Position numbers and translations under genes: made by a program
Origin: Thalassotalea sp. G2M2-11
Lineage (GTDB): Bacteria > Pseudomonadota > Gammaproteobacteria > Enterobacterales > Alteromonadaceae
NCBI RefSeq assembly: GCF_017168195.1
Contig: NZ_JADNYL010000002.1
Span: forward strand, 62,001 to 126,000
DNA length: 64,000 bases
Reading direction: 5' to 3'
Shown: positions 8,372-17,081 of the stretch, piece by piece
How positions within the stretch are numbered: position 1 is the stretch's first letter
Layout: each line of letters starts with the position of its first letter
The notes under the pieces: generated by a model
What the model was told of the DNA's origin: nothing
Seen by the model: the letters and a program-made list of their open reading frames with translations, nothing else
Database searches by the model: none

Positions 8372-8587
8372 ATGTCAGATCACCATACATACAAGAAAAT
8401 TGAGATGGTCGGTTCATCTAAAGTCAGTACCGATGATGCGATTCAAAATGCCCTTGCAGAATGTCATAAAACCATACGAAATATGGATTGGTTTGAAGTC
8501 ACAGAAACCCGTGGTCATATCGTGGATGGAAAGGTTGGACACTTTCAAGTAACACTAAAAATAGGTTTTCGACTTGAACAAAGTTAA
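8372..8587 (+). CDS. Dodecin family flavin-binding protein
   Basis: The 71-residue protein matches dodecin along its length: the KKIEMVGSS strand, the DAIQNALAECHKTIRNMDWFEV helix and strand, and the C-terminal VGHFQVTLKIGFRLE. Dodecins form hollow dodecamers that store or buffer flavins, or CoA-linked molecules in some bacteria. The tryptophan in NMDWFEV is the residue that stacks on flavin in known dodecins. A good ribosome site (AAGGAG) precedes the ATG. It lies upstream of the CoA-transferase/GNAT gene with a 98-base gap, so it may have its own transcript. Confidence 0.92.
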   Translation: MSDHHTYKKIEMVGSSKVSTDDAIQNALAECHKTIRNMDWFEVTETRGHIVDGKVGHFQVTLKIGFRLEQS

Positions 8588-8685
8588 AGTGAATAAAATT
8601 GAGCTATATCAAAGTATTGCTGCTACTATCTGTTTCACAATGACCAGATACAGTTATCCACTATTACCGAATAAAACGAGTAGTC

Positions 8686-10548
8686 ATGAAACTTACAAAC
8701 AAAGATGGAAAAGAGGTTCTATGGAGCGATTATTTAAAGTCTGGTAATCGAATTTTTATTGGCTCAAATGCCGCAGTGCCTAATGCGTTAATTCAAAATT
8801 TAATCGATAACAGTGCCCTGTTGCATGATATTGAAACCGTACATATTTTAACGTTTTCTGATAACGTTTGGGCAGAAGCCCAACATAAAGAACTATTTAA
8901 AGTTAATTCTTTTTTTATCGGCGGTAAAAATATTCGGGAAGCCGTTGCTGAAGGCAGAGCTGACTACACCCCTTGTTTTATCTCCGAAATTCCCACCTTG
9001 TTTAGAGAGAACATATTGCCATTAGATGCAGCCCTCATTATGGTCAGCCCTCCAGACAAATACGGTTATTGTTCGCTAGGAGTCAGTGTTGACGTGGTTG
9101 CTTCGGCAGTTAAATCGGCAAAATATGTGATAGCACAAATAAACCCTCAAATGCCCAGCACTAACGGGCATAGCTTTATACACGTTAATCAAGTGCATGC
9201 ATGGTTTGAAGCCGAGCAAACCTTACCTGAAATTCCAGAGCCAGAGTTAGACCCAGTATCAGAGCGTATTGGTCAATACACCGCCTTATTAGTTGAAAAT
9301 GGCGCAACCATTCAAATTGGTATCGGAAAAATTCCTGCGGCTGTTTTACGTTACTTAGCAAACCATAAAGATCTCGGTGTACACAGCGAAATGATCTCTG
9401 ACGGCATTGTTGATCTAATGGAAAGTGGTGTGATTAATAATCGCCGTAAAACCTTCCATAAAGGTAAAACTGTGGTGTCGTTTTGTATTGGCACTCAAAG
9501 ATTGTACGACTTTGTTGATAAAAATCAGCATGTTGAATTTTATCCATCTGAACACATCAATTCTCCTGTCAACATCGCTAAAAACGATAACATGGTGTCA
9601 ATTAATAGTGCCATTGAGGTCGATTTAACCGGGCAAGTAGTATCAGATTCTATCGGTTATCAATTTTATAGTGGTATTGGTGGCCAAGTAGACTTTATCC
9701 GCGGCGCTTGGTTGAGTAAAGGTGGTAAACCAGTTATTGCATTACCATCAACCACTAAAGATGGCAAAATATCTCGCATTGTAGCTCATATTACCGAAGG
9801 CGGCGGTGTCGTGACCTCACGTGGTCACGTCGCTTATGTTGTTACAGAATATGGCATTGCCAACTTAATAGGTAAAAGTATTAGAGAGCGGGCACTTGAG
9901 TTAATTCGTATTGCCCACCCCAAATTTCGAGAGCAGCTATTAAAAGATGTACGTAAAAATTATTGGGTGCCTGAGTATCAAGATAACACACCGACTTCAG
10001 TACCTGAATTAGGCGCCATTGAATTAAAAACATTTACTTTCAAAGGTGAACAATACATTTTACGGCCACTAGGGCCGGCGGATGAGCGTAAGTTACAAGA
10101 GTTCTTTTATTCTCATACCAAAGAAACATTGATCATGCGCTATAACCACCATGCCACACAAATGACAAGGGAAAAATCCTGCAACCTTGTCAGTGTTAAT
10201 CAACACAAAGATCTGGCATTATGCTTCACCCAACGGGATCATTTAGGTGAGGTTATTCAAGCCGTTGGACGTTATTATTATATTGAAGCAACCAATGCTG
10301 CCGAAGTAGCTTTTGTCATTAGCGAAGGACAGCGTAGTAAAGGCATGGCCACCACATTACTACTGCAAATGATAAAAATAGCACGTAAACGACAAGTCGC
10401 AAAATTAGTCGCCTGTGTCAGAAGAGACAATGCACCTATGTTAAAAGTATTTGAAAATGCTGGATTTGTTCGAGCTTATTCTGAAGAACTTGATGAAGTT
10501 GCGTTAACACTGACACTAACAGAACAAATAGTTAAGGAAACAACATGA
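8686..10548 (+). CDS. Acetyl-CoA hydrolase/transferase fused to GNAT acetyltransferase
   Basis: Residues about 1-440 form an acetyl-CoA hydrolase/CoA-transferase of the family that includes 4-hydroxybutyrate CoA-transferase, with blocks such as VSPPDKYGYCSLG, GIGKIPAAVL and SGIGGQVDFIRGA. Residues about 460-620 form a GNAT domain (YILRPLGPADE, then AFVISEGQRSKGMATTLL for acetyl-CoA binding). The fusion resembles in principle the Pat protein acetyltransferases, where a GNAT domain is joined to a CoA-handling domain. Its stop overlaps the start of an HDAC-like gene by 4 bases, pointing to an acetylation/deacetylation pair. Domains are clear; protein acetylation as the role is inference. Confidence 0.88.
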   Translation: MKLTNKDGKEVLWSDYLKSGNRIFIGSNAAVPNALIQNLIDNSALLHDIETVHILTFSDNVWAEAQHKELFKVNSFFIGGKNIREAVAEGRADYTPCFISEIPTLFRENILPLDAALIMVSPPDKYGYCSLGVSVDVVASAVKSAKYVIAQINPQMPSTNGHSFIHVNQVHAWFEAEQTLPEIPEPELDPVSERIGQYTALLVENGATIQIGIGKIPAAVLRYLANHKDLGVHSEMISDGIVDLMESGVINNRRKTFHKGKTVVSFCIGTQRLYDFVDKNQHVEFYPSEHINSPVNIAKNDNMVSINSAIEVDLTGQVVSDSIGYQFYSGIGGQVDFIRGAWLSKGGKPVIALPSTTKDGKISRIVAHITEGGGVVTSRGHVAYVVTEYGIANLIGKSIRERALELIRIAHPKFREQLLKDVRKNYWVPEYQDNTPTSVPELGAIELKTFTFKGEQYILRPLGPADERKLQEFFYSHTKETLIMRYNHHATQMTREKSCNLVSVNQHKDLALCFTQRDHLGEVIQAVGRYYYIEATNAAEVAFVISEGQRSKGMATTLLLQMIKIARKRQVAKLVACVRRDNAPMLKVFENAGFVRAYSEELDEVALTLTLTEQIVKETT

Positions 10549-11468
10549 CCGTAGGCGTTATTAGCCATTATCGATGCAATGATCACAATATGGGAGACTA
10601 TCACCCAGAATCTCCAGCGCGATTAGACGCAGTACAAGATCAATTGATACGAAGCGGCTTAGATTATGTCATTCGACAAATTGACGCAACGCCTTTAGAT
10701 CGCCAATATTTATCATTAGCACATGATGATGATTACATTGATTATATTTACAATAATGCCCCAACTGAAGGTCTGTTTCGCTTAGATGATGACACCGCGA
10801 TGAACCCTAACACTTTAACTGCCGCCCTTTATTCTGCCGGAGCTGCAAAAGATGCCGTTGATCGTGTGATGTCAGGTGAATTAGATGCCGCTTACTGTTT
10901 GACTAGACCTCCAGGTCATCACGCTGAACGTAACAAAGGCATGGGGTTTTGTATTTTTAATAACATCGCGATCGCATCAGAATATGCCAAGAAATACCAT
11001 AATTTGCAGCGCGTCGCCATTTTAGATTTTGATGTACACCACGGCAATGGCACAGAAAACATCATTAAAGATAAAACTGGCACATTATTTTGTTCATCCT
11101 ATCAATACCCGTTTTATCCTTTTGAAATGCAAGCCAGTGATCGCCCCCCTATCATCAATACGCCGCTTGATGCCGCAACTAAAGGTCCTGAGTTTAGAAA
11201 AGCGATCTCGGAAAAATGGTTTCCTCAACTGCACCAATTCAAGCCTGAATTCATCTTTATTTCTGCGGGGTTTGATGCGCATATTGAAGATGAAATGTCA
11301 CAAGTCAGCCTAACGGAAGCTGATTATCGTTGGATCACAGATGAAATTAAGCTGATTGCTGAGCAATATGCCCAAGGTAGAATCGTTTCCGTATTAGAAG
11401 GGGGATATGCCCTTGGCGCATTAGGACGTTGTTCCGTTGCTCACCTCAATGGGCTGATAGGAAATTAA
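10545..11468 (+). CDS. Histone deacetylase family protein
   Basis: The 307-residue protein has the zinc-deacetylase core: RPPGHHAERNKGMGFCIFNN with the catalytic His pair, LDFDVHHGNGTE with zinc-binding Asp and His, and SAGFDAHIED with the second zinc Asp. Bacterial relatives deacetylate lysine, polyamines or acetoin-related substrates. The ATG overlaps the upstream CoA-transferase/GNAT stop (ATGA), so the genes are translated together. This suggests it reverses a modification made by that fusion, though polyamine or amide hydrolysis is also possible. The MITE-like element begins 13 bases after its stop. Confidence 0.9.
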   Translation: MTVGVISHYRCNDHNMGDYHPESPARLDAVQDQLIRSGLDYVIRQIDATPLDRQYLSLAHDDDYIDYIYNNAPTEGLFRLDDDTAMNPNTLTAALYSAGAAKDAVDRVMSGELDAAYCLTRPPGHHAERNKGMGFCIFNNIAIASEYAKKYHNLQRVAILDFDVHHGNGTENIIKDKTGTLFCSSYQYPFYPFEMQASDRPPIINTPLDAATKGPEFRKAISEKWFPQLHQFKPEFIFISAGFDAHIEDEMSQVSLTEADYRWITDEIKLIAEQYAQGRIVSVLEGGYALGALGRCSVAHLNGLIGN

Positions 11469-11481
11469 GCGGCACAAAAGC

Positions 11482-11890
11482 TAGGGCGTGTTGAACTTTG
11501 CTGTTTGAATTTTGTTCAAGATAAACGACTTCTGATCGCGGCACTCGAATTTTTGCATAGTCGTCTATGGTTAATTTAAGTACAGCTTCCGCTCCTGCTC
11601 ACGCTAAGTACCTACATCCATGTAGGCAACAAGCAGGAGGCGTTTAGTTGAACCCTTCGGGCAAGATTTGTTTGGCATTTTTACTGTGTTGCCCCACACG
11701 GATATGGGGTAAGCTGGCTTTGCAGGAGCATAAAGTCTTTATCGCTTGATTTGAGTACGACTGCATGGATGCAGGAGCTAGGGTGAAACAGGAAGCCAGA
11801 GCCGAGAATGACTACACTACACAAGCGCTGCCTTGTATAAATACCAAACAAACTGCTGCAAAAACAAACTTGAAAGATCAACACGCCCTA
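11482..11890. mobile_element. MITE-like element, about 409 bp
   Basis: The ends TAGGGCGTGTTGAACTTT and, inverted, TAGGGCGTGTTGATCTTT form 18-bp terminal inverted repeats with one mismatch. If the outer TA on each side is a target duplication, the element is 405 bp with 2-bp duplications, as in IS630/Tc1 insertions. The inside has short hairpins (CCTACATCCATGTAGG) and no credible gene; the longest frame, at 11681-11884 on the minus strand, has no recognisable features. It would have to move with a transposase supplied elsewhere. It separates the deacetylase gene from its downstream region. Confidence 0.72.
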
Positions 11891-11910
11891 ATAATATTTT
11901 TTAATAAATA

Positions 11911-11942
11911 AAATAGGCCAATGAATGATCATTAGCCTATTT
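11911..11942. terminator. Terminator after the DUF3545 gene
   Basis: Stem AAATAGGC/GCCTATTT with extended inner pairing, followed on the minus strand by TTTATTTATT. It ends the minus-strand DUF3545 transcript and might work both ways. Confidence 0.65.
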
Positions 11943-11974
11943 CATCAACGCCATACTAAACGCTGTATTTCTCA

Positions 11975-12148
11975 TTAATATGAATACTGCTCATATTGGG
12001 CAAGCTCTCTTTGTAAACGGCGCTGCTCTTTGATTTGTTCTATTTCACGCCACTTAGCTTTTCGTGACTTACTTTTTGCCGTTAACTTATGTTCAAATTC
12101 AAGTTGTTCGTCACCGTAATCTTGATCAAATAACTCTGTGCGATTCAT
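11975..12148 (-). CDS. DUF3545 family small protein
   Basis: A 57-residue protein begins at ATG (complement of 12146-12148), preceded by GGAG 6-7 bases upstream. It is highly charged, with an acidic N-terminal third and the block KWREIEQIKEQRRLQRELA, which matches the DUF3545 family of small proteins in Vibrio and Shewanella relatives. It is probably one long basic helix or coiled coil in the cytoplasm. The function of the family is unknown. It stands alone, with a terminator 33 bases after its stop and the MITE-like element beyond. Confidence 0.8.
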   Translation of the reverse strand: MNRTELFDQDYGDEQLEFEHKLTAKSKSRKAKWREIEQIKEQRRLQRELAQYEQYSY

Positions 12149-12248
12149 CCTGCTTCTCCGATATTGTTAGCGTTCTCTCTTAATCTAAACATTGAATATG
12201 ATAGATTTTTGACCAAACAGTGACAATCACATGAAGCGTGTTTGCATA

Positions 12249-13127
12249 TTAAATAACATTGAGCGCCGACATGATAGACATCCCCTCAGCATTGCAAAAC
12301 TCCAATGCTTCATCAATATCCTCAGAAGTTAACGATAAATCATCCATCAAATGCTGACCTAAAAATGTTTTCTTCGAATACATGCCCGGATGAGAATTAA
12401 TCAAGGCTAAACGAGTGGTAATAAACAATAATGAAGCACTTTCACCTAGTTCTTCACTATAGGCATTTCTATACTCGCGAATAGGCGCAATAATAGTTTC
12501 TGGTAAGTTCCATAAAGACAATAGCTCAGCACTGCAATCTGAAAAACAAAAACCAAATGCCGCTAATTGTCTGTCCCATGGGGTTTCTTCAGAGTTATAG
12601 CCTTCACAAAACTTCACTTTTTGTTGCTCATTATGCACAATGGCTAATTGGCCGATATTATGTAATAACCCTGATAAAAACAGTCCTTCACTATTTTTTA
12701 TACCCACTTTTTTAGCCAAAAACTTGGTTAATAGCGCACAATCGACACTGATTTCCCAAAATCGATCCATATTAGCAATATGCGGATCTATGCCAGAAAA
12801 CGCTGCCGTCACCCCATAAGTATTGATCAAGTTTTCCACTTCACGGATCCCTAAAATCATCAACGCTCTATCAATAGAGTCGATCTCACGAGGAAAATTA
12901 AACAAGGAACTATTAGCAATTTTTAGTAGATTAGACGCTAACGCTGGCTCAAGTGAAATGAGTTTAGCAATATCTTCTAAGCTAGATTTTTCATCATCTA
13001 ATAGCTCTTTTAATTTCATATAAATGTCTGGTAACACACATAATTCTTGGGCGGTTTCAGCATATTGCTTAGGTGTTTTGAGCATTTCTACTATTCCTTC
13101 AACGGTATCATTAAACTGATCGGGCAT
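12249..13127 (-). CDS. HDOD domain protein
   Basis: The 292-residue protein is a single HDOD domain, a degenerate relative of HD phosphohydrolases. The block LCVLPDIYMKLKELLDDEKSSLEDIAKLISLEPALASNLLKIANS is the family signature, followed by LFLSGLLHNIGQLAI, where the HD pair of active enzymes is replaced by HN. HDOD proteins usually act as non-catalytic adaptors in signalling or stress pathways. It has no attached REC or GGDEF domain and no operon partner. Role unknown. Confidence 0.87.
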   Translation of the reverse strand: MPDQFNDTVEGIVEMLKTPKQYAETAQELCVLPDIYMKLKELLDDEKSSLEDIAKLISLEPALASNLLKIANSSLFNFPREIDSIDRALMILGIREVENLINTYGVTAAFSGIDPHIANMDRFWEISVDCALLTKFLAKKVGIKNSEGLFLSGLLHNIGQLAIVHNEQQKVKFCEGYNSEETPWDRQLAAFGFCFSDCSAELLSLWNLPETIIAPIREYRNAYSEELGESASLLFITTRLALINSHPGMYSKKTFLGQHLMDDLSLTSEDIDEALEFCNAEGMSIMSALNVI

Positions 13128-13172
13128 ATTTATAAAAATAACACCAAAGTTTAAGAATAGGTAGCTTGATTA

Positions 13173-13835
13173 TCATTTAGGCACAAGAATTTTTTGGCAA
13201 ATACTTAATGTCATCAACTGATTAAAATATGCCTTCACTGCAGGTACACTATCAAGCACGTTAAATTCCCCTGGTAAACTTGATAAGTAATAAAGTTGTG
13301 GAGCAATTAGCGCATCCGCAATAGAAAAAGTGTCATTATTTAGCGCTTCACCATTAGCAAGTTCATTATCTATCACTTGCAATGCTGCGATGACTGCAGG
13401 CTGAGCAGCTTTTGCTTTATCTAACCGTACTTCACCATTATCTCCTTTTGGAAAAGCAAACTCTAAAACATAATCCCTCATAATTGCCTGATTCAAATAG
13501 ATAGTCGCTAACGAACAGAAACTATCGATTATTGCTTGCTGCACAACAGAGAGTTGATTATTTGCTTCTGAGGCAAAAGTATTCACCAAGTAACGGCATA
13601 TACTGGCAGTTTCAGGCAAAATAACCTGGTTATGTTTTAACACCGGCATTTTAGCGTACGGATGCAGCGCTAAATGCTGTGCACTTCCCAAGGTAAATTC
13701 ATCTCCGTCAATTGCAAAGCCTGTGGTATAGCCAATTTGATGTTGTTCACAGATTAACATCACCGAGCGTACAAACGATGAAAAACTTGGTCCGTAAATC
13801 TGTACTGTCGTTGGAGCGGTGCTTGAATTTGTCAT
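13173..13835 (-). CDS. Glutathione S-transferase family protein
   Basis: The 220-residue protein has the GST layout: an N-terminal thioredoxin-like half with SSFVRSVMLICEQHQIGY and the cis-proline region AKMPVLKHNQVILPETASICRYL (Glu-Thr/Ser binds glutathione), then a helical half with DTFSIADALIAPQLYYL. It may conjugate or reduce an electrophile. It is divergent from a TetR regulator, and a 34-bp perfect palindrome sits 42 bases upstream of its start, so repression by that regulator is likely. The substrate is unknown. Confidence 0.87.
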   Translation of the reverse strand: MTNSSTAPTTVQIYGPSFSSFVRSVMLICEQHQIGYTTGFAIDGDEFTLGSAQHLALHPYAKMPVLKHNQVILPETASICRYLVNTFASEANNQLSVVQQAIIDSFCSLATIYLNQAIMRDYVLEFAFPKGDNGEVRLDKAKAAQPAVIAALQVIDNELANGEALNNDTFSIADALIAPQLYYLSSLPGEFNVLDSVPAVKAYFNQLMTLSICQKILVPK

Positions 13836-13876
13836 AACTTTTCCTTTTATTTGTCAACTGACAGTGAAATTAAAGG

Positions 13877-13910
13877 AAATCAAAATATGTTCAAGAACAT
13901 ATTTTGATTT
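13877..13910. promoter_or_regulatory. Large palindrome, probable TetR operator
   Basis: Left arm AAATCAAAATATGTTC, centre AA, and the right arm its exact complement: 34 bp of perfect dyad symmetry. It sits between the divergent GST and TetR genes, 42 bases from the GST start. The form suits a TetR-family dimer or pair of dimers. Confidence 0.7.
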
Positions 13911-14076
13911 TATGAAATAATAGCCATTGTTTACTCACACAAGATGTTGAGCTTTTATATTTGACGATGACATTAAAAACCAAGCAGTGTGGTTTCCAAG
14001 TAAACATACACCTGTTAGGAACAGTCAAACGTACAGATATCCAAATATTGATAATAAAATATATTAGGGACAAATT

Positions 14077-14622
14077 ATGGCCTGGGAAAAATCACACAAA
14101 TTAAAGAGCAAACAACGTATTTTAGAAAGTGCTGCACAGTTATTTACACGTTATGGATTTGAGCAAGTATCAATCAATCAAATCATGGCGAATGCTAAAC
14201 TCACTCGAGGTGCTTTTTATAGCCACTTTTCATCAAAAAGTGATCTGTATGCACAAGCGATGATAAAGGGCTCACAGCTGGCAAAAGAACAACATACTCA
14301 TGATTCAACCACTTGTTTAGCAACCTTGAGTCAGCGCTATCTAAGTCAAGCACATAGAGATGAACAACTTCAACATCTGTGTCCGCTCGCCTTTTTGATC
14401 TCTGACATTAACCAGCAAGATGAGAATGTCAAAAACACCTATACCGAGGTTTTTAAACGCTTTATTGATAATGCCCAACGATTGACCAAAGATGAAAACA
14501 CCGCATTACAAACAGCGGCCCTAATGATCGGTGGCCTTGCTTTAGCAAAAGCCGTTAACGATAACGAATTAAGCGATAAACTGCTGATTGCTTGCCAAAG
14601 CGGCGTTAGTCAGTTGGTTTAA
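14077..14622 (+). CDS. TetR/AcrR family transcriptional regulator
   Basis: The 181-residue protein has the TetR helix-turn-helix at residues about 10-55: RILESAAQLFTRYGFEQVSINQIMANAKLTRGAFYSHFSSKSDLY. The C-terminal ligand domain is short and its ligand unknown. It is divergent from the GST gene and the intergenic region holds a large palindrome, the usual arrangement for a local repressor that responds to a toxic substrate of the enzyme. Target assignment is inference from position. Confidence 0.9.
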   Translation: MAWEKSHKLKSKQRILESAAQLFTRYGFEQVSINQIMANAKLTRGAFYSHFSSKSDLYAQAMIKGSQLAKEQHTHDSTTCLATLSQRYLSQAHRDEQLQHLCPLAFLISDINQQDENVKNTYTEVFKRFIDNAQRLTKDENTALQTAALMIGGLALAKAVNDNELSDKLLIACQSGVSQLV

Positions 14623-14639
14623 GTTATCAAACATTGAAA

Positions 14640-15581
14640 TTAATGAACCGCTTGCTTCACTTTTTTAAATAAGTTAACAATAAGCATCACGATTAAACCT
14701 GCGATTAATCCAACAATGGCGTTAAATACAATGGGAGCGACAGGCACCATTAAATTTGAGCTGTAACTTACGATTAACTTACTGAACAACTCACTTAGAT
14801 GATGAAGCCAGCTAAAATTATGACTAATAATACCACCACCAACTAGAAACATGGCAAGAGTGCCTATAACAGTTAAGGCTTTCATCAATGCTGGTGCAGA
14901 AATCAACAAAGCACGCCCTAACATTTTTTGTAAGCGATTAAAGCGACCTGAAACTGACTTTCTTAACAGATAAAGTCCTAAATCATCAAGCTTAACTATC
15001 GCTGCGACAATCCCATAAACGCCAACCGTGAACGCCAGCGCCAGACTAGATAGCACAAGAACTTGCGTTTCAAATTCAGCCGTCTTGACCGAGCCAAGAA
15101 CAATCACCACGATCTCAGCCGATAGAATAAAATCGGTACGAATAGCCCCTTTAATCTTGGCTTGTTCAAATTTAACTAAATCAAGCGTTTTATCCGATAG
15201 CTGTTGCGCCTTTTCTTGTAATTTATGTGTTTTGTCCGAGGAAGTTTGCATCAGTTTCTCTGTTACTTTTTCAGCGCCTTCGAAACATAAAAACAATCCA
15301 CCAATGATCATTAAAATCGTGATCAGCGGCGGATACACGGCGCTGATCAGCAATGCCATCGGGACTAATATTAGCTTATTGACGAATGATCCTTTAGCAA
15401 CCGCCCAAACCACTGGCAATTCTCGCTCAGCTTTAACACCAGAGACTTGCTCAGCATTTAACGCTAAATCATCACCTAATACCCCTGCCGTTTTCTTCGC
15501 AGCTACTTTCGATAATATCGCCACGTCATCTAAAACGGTTGCAATATCATCAATTAATGCTAATAAGCTTACACCTGCCAA
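14640..15581 (-). CDS. DUF808 (YedI-like) inner-membrane protein
   Basis: The 313-residue protein matches DUF808/YedI: the N-terminus AGVSLLALIDDIATVLDDVA, the KTAGVLGDDLALN motif, and at least five hydrophobic segments. It starts at TTG with AGGA 8 bases upstream; no ATG lies in the N-terminal block. The family is in the cytoplasmic membrane and has no established function, though some members carry the name MutK. It converges on the TetR gene with an 18-base gap. Confidence 0.85.
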   Translation of the reverse strand: MAGVSLLALIDDIATVLDDVAILSKVAAKKTAGVLGDDLALNAEQVSGVKAERELPVVWAVAKGSFVNKLILVPMALLISAVYPPLITILMIIGGLFLCFEGAEKVTEKLMQTSSDKTHKLQEKAQQLSDKTLDLVKFEQAKIKGAIRTDFILSAEIVVIVLGSVKTAEFETQVLVLSSLALAFTVGVYGIVAAIVKLDDLGLYLLRKSVSGRFNRLQKMLGRALLISAPALMKALTVIGTLAMFLVGGGIISHNFSWLHHLSELFSKLIVSYSSNLMVPVAPIVFNAIVGLIAGLIVMLIVNLFKKVKQAVH

Positions 15582-15684
15582 AATTTTATCCTAATAAAAA
15601 CTAACGATATAAATAACTTATACCATCAAGTAACCACTTTACTCAATTTCTTTACATATTTGCTTGAAAATCCAGCAAACCATA

Positions 15685-15708
15685 TGTACCATTATTACAC
15701 ATGGTACA
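15685..15708. promoter_or_regulatory. Inverted repeat, probable GntR operator
   Basis: TGTACCAT-N8-ATGGTACA, a perfect 8-bp inverted repeat 18 bases before the GntR start. YtrA-type GntR repressors bind such sites in their own promoters. Confidence 0.7.
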
Positions 15709-15725
15709 CATGGAGCATATAATTT

Positions 15726-16106
15726 ATGGAGATAGAAATTGATATTGACGATCCAATGCCATTGTTTACTCAGTTAGTTGAGCAAATAAAACGAGCCGTC
15801 AATAACAACTTAATAAAACCAGGCGATGCATTGCCATCCATTAGGCAACTAGCAAATGATTTGGAAATTAATAGTAAAACAGTAGCTAAGGCCTACCGAT
15901 TGCTTGAGAGAGATTCAATAATTCAGGCTAAAGGCTACCGAGGAACGTTTGTTCATCCCGAAGCAAAAGCAAATTGTGATTTTGATCTCAACCACTGGTT
16001 AACGGAAAAGCTGACAGAAGCGATTACCCTTTTAAAAAAATCAGGGGCTACAGATTCAGAAATAAGAATTGCTTTTAACCACGTGATGAATAACAACAAA
16101 AATTAA
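15726..16106 (+). CDS. GntR-family regulator, YtrA subfamily
   Basis: The 126-residue protein has a GntR winged helix (PLFTQLVEQIKRAVNNNLIKPGDALPSIRQLANDLEINSKTVAKAYRLLERDSIIQ) and only a short, roughly 45-residue C-terminal helical tail, the build of the YtrA subfamily. It lies 9 bases upstream of a membrane-protein gene, so the two form an operon. An inverted repeat in front suggests autoregulation. YtrA-type regulators often control transport or membrane proteins encoded in the same operon. Confidence 0.9.
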   Translation: MEIEIDIDDPMPLFTQLVEQIKRAVNNNLIKPGDALPSIRQLANDLEINSKTVAKAYRLLERDSIIQAKGYRGTFVHPEAKANCDFDLNHWLTEKLTEAITLLKKSGATDSEIRIAFNHVMNNNKN

Positions 16107-16115
16107 GGAAACATT

Positions 16116-16976
16116 ATGTCTATTATTATATTAATAGTATTACTAAGCCAGATTTGGTTTTTATCTTATTTTTACCCTACACAAGTGGTCCGTCGCATTG
16201 ATTATGTACTAAGCCATTGTCCTGAGAAGGAATACCCAAAACTGTACCCTATTTCGGTTGAGCGTATAAAAACAATTAAAATATGTTATCAGTATGCAAA
16301 CTATCTCTTTATCATCTTGGGTTTAATGATGATTTCCTATTTCACACTGATAGTGCCAGATTATAATGATCACTTGAATATACTTGATGATCTCCCATTA
16401 TTATTTGGTTTAGCCCAAATGCTTCCACTGTTTTTACTGGAAATTCTAAGCTGTAAACATTTAAAACTAATGAGAGAACAACATCACCAAAACAACCGAA
16501 AAGCGGAACTACAACCACGACGCTTATTTAATTATGTTTCACCAGTCTCTGTCGCTGTCGCCGTTTTCACTTACATTGTTTTTATTGGCTTCGAACTTTA
16601 TTTGAGTGGATTGACACTAACTACCGATGTTGCAATAAAAATAGCCACAGTGACTGGGGTTAATATTTTATTTATCATTTTAGTCATGGCAAATTTATAT
16701 GGTAAGAAACGAGATCCCTATCAGACCAATGCTCAGCGTCACAAACAAACCCAGTTTGTCATTCATTCAATGGTCTTTGTGAGCATTTTTATGACGCTAT
16801 ACATCATCGCTCATTCATGGGTCAATGCTTATCAATTTAACTTAGCAGAAATTATCATTAATAGTCTTTATTTTCAGGTAATTGCCCTATTTAGTATCGG
16901 CACATTACTCGGGCGTTTTAAAATAGAAGATATCAATTTTGATGTCTATCGCGCTGAAAAAACATCGGCTAGCTAA
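16116..16976 (+). CDS. Polytopic membrane protein in GntR operon
   Basis: The 286-residue protein has about six to seven hydrophobic segments: residues 1-18, 60-80, 95-112, 145-165, 172-192, 215-235 and 250-268. Between the third and fourth lies a basic loop (KLMREQHHQNNRKAELQPRR). I recognise no family. The GntR-YtrA gene directly upstream suggests a regulated envelope function. Unlike classic YtrA operons there is no ABC ATPase beside it. A strong terminator follows. Confidence 0.72.
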   Translation: MSIIILIVLLSQIWFLSYFYPTQVVRRIDYVLSHCPEKEYPKLYPISVERIKTIKICYQYANYLFIILGLMMISYFTLIVPDYNDHLNILDDLPLLFGLAQMLPLFLLEILSCKHLKLMREQHHQNNRKAELQPRRLFNYVSPVSVAVAVFTYIVFIGFELYLSGLTLTTDVAIKIATVTGVNILFIILVMANLYGKKRDPYQTNAQRHKQTQFVIHSMVFVSIFMTLYIIAHSWVNAYQFNLAEIIINSLYFQVIALFSIGTLLGRFKIEDINFDVYRAEKTSAS

Positions 16977-17000
16977 ATAATATTGTTACTTAAATCATAA

Positions 17001-17035
17001 AAAAGGGTATGTCGGTGATGACATACCCTTTTACT
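17001..17035. terminator. Bidirectional terminator
   Basis: Stem AAAAGGGTATGTC/GACATACCCTTTT (13 bp) with loop GGTGAT and T-rich flanks on both sides. It separates the converging membrane-protein gene and efpL. Confidence 0.88.
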
Positions 17036-17081
17036 TTATTCTTCTGAAGCAGAAAATCTAAAATAGAGATTGCATTAGCGA

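Noticed and set aside
11580-11815. Several GCAGGAG and CAGGAAG motifs inside the MITE-like element, like CsrA sites
   Set aside because: Too few and unevenly placed, without a terminator; not a CsrB RNA.
11681-11884. 67-residue open frame on the minus strand inside the MITE-like element
   Set aside because: No family features or good ribosome site; sequence is better explained as part of the non-coding element.
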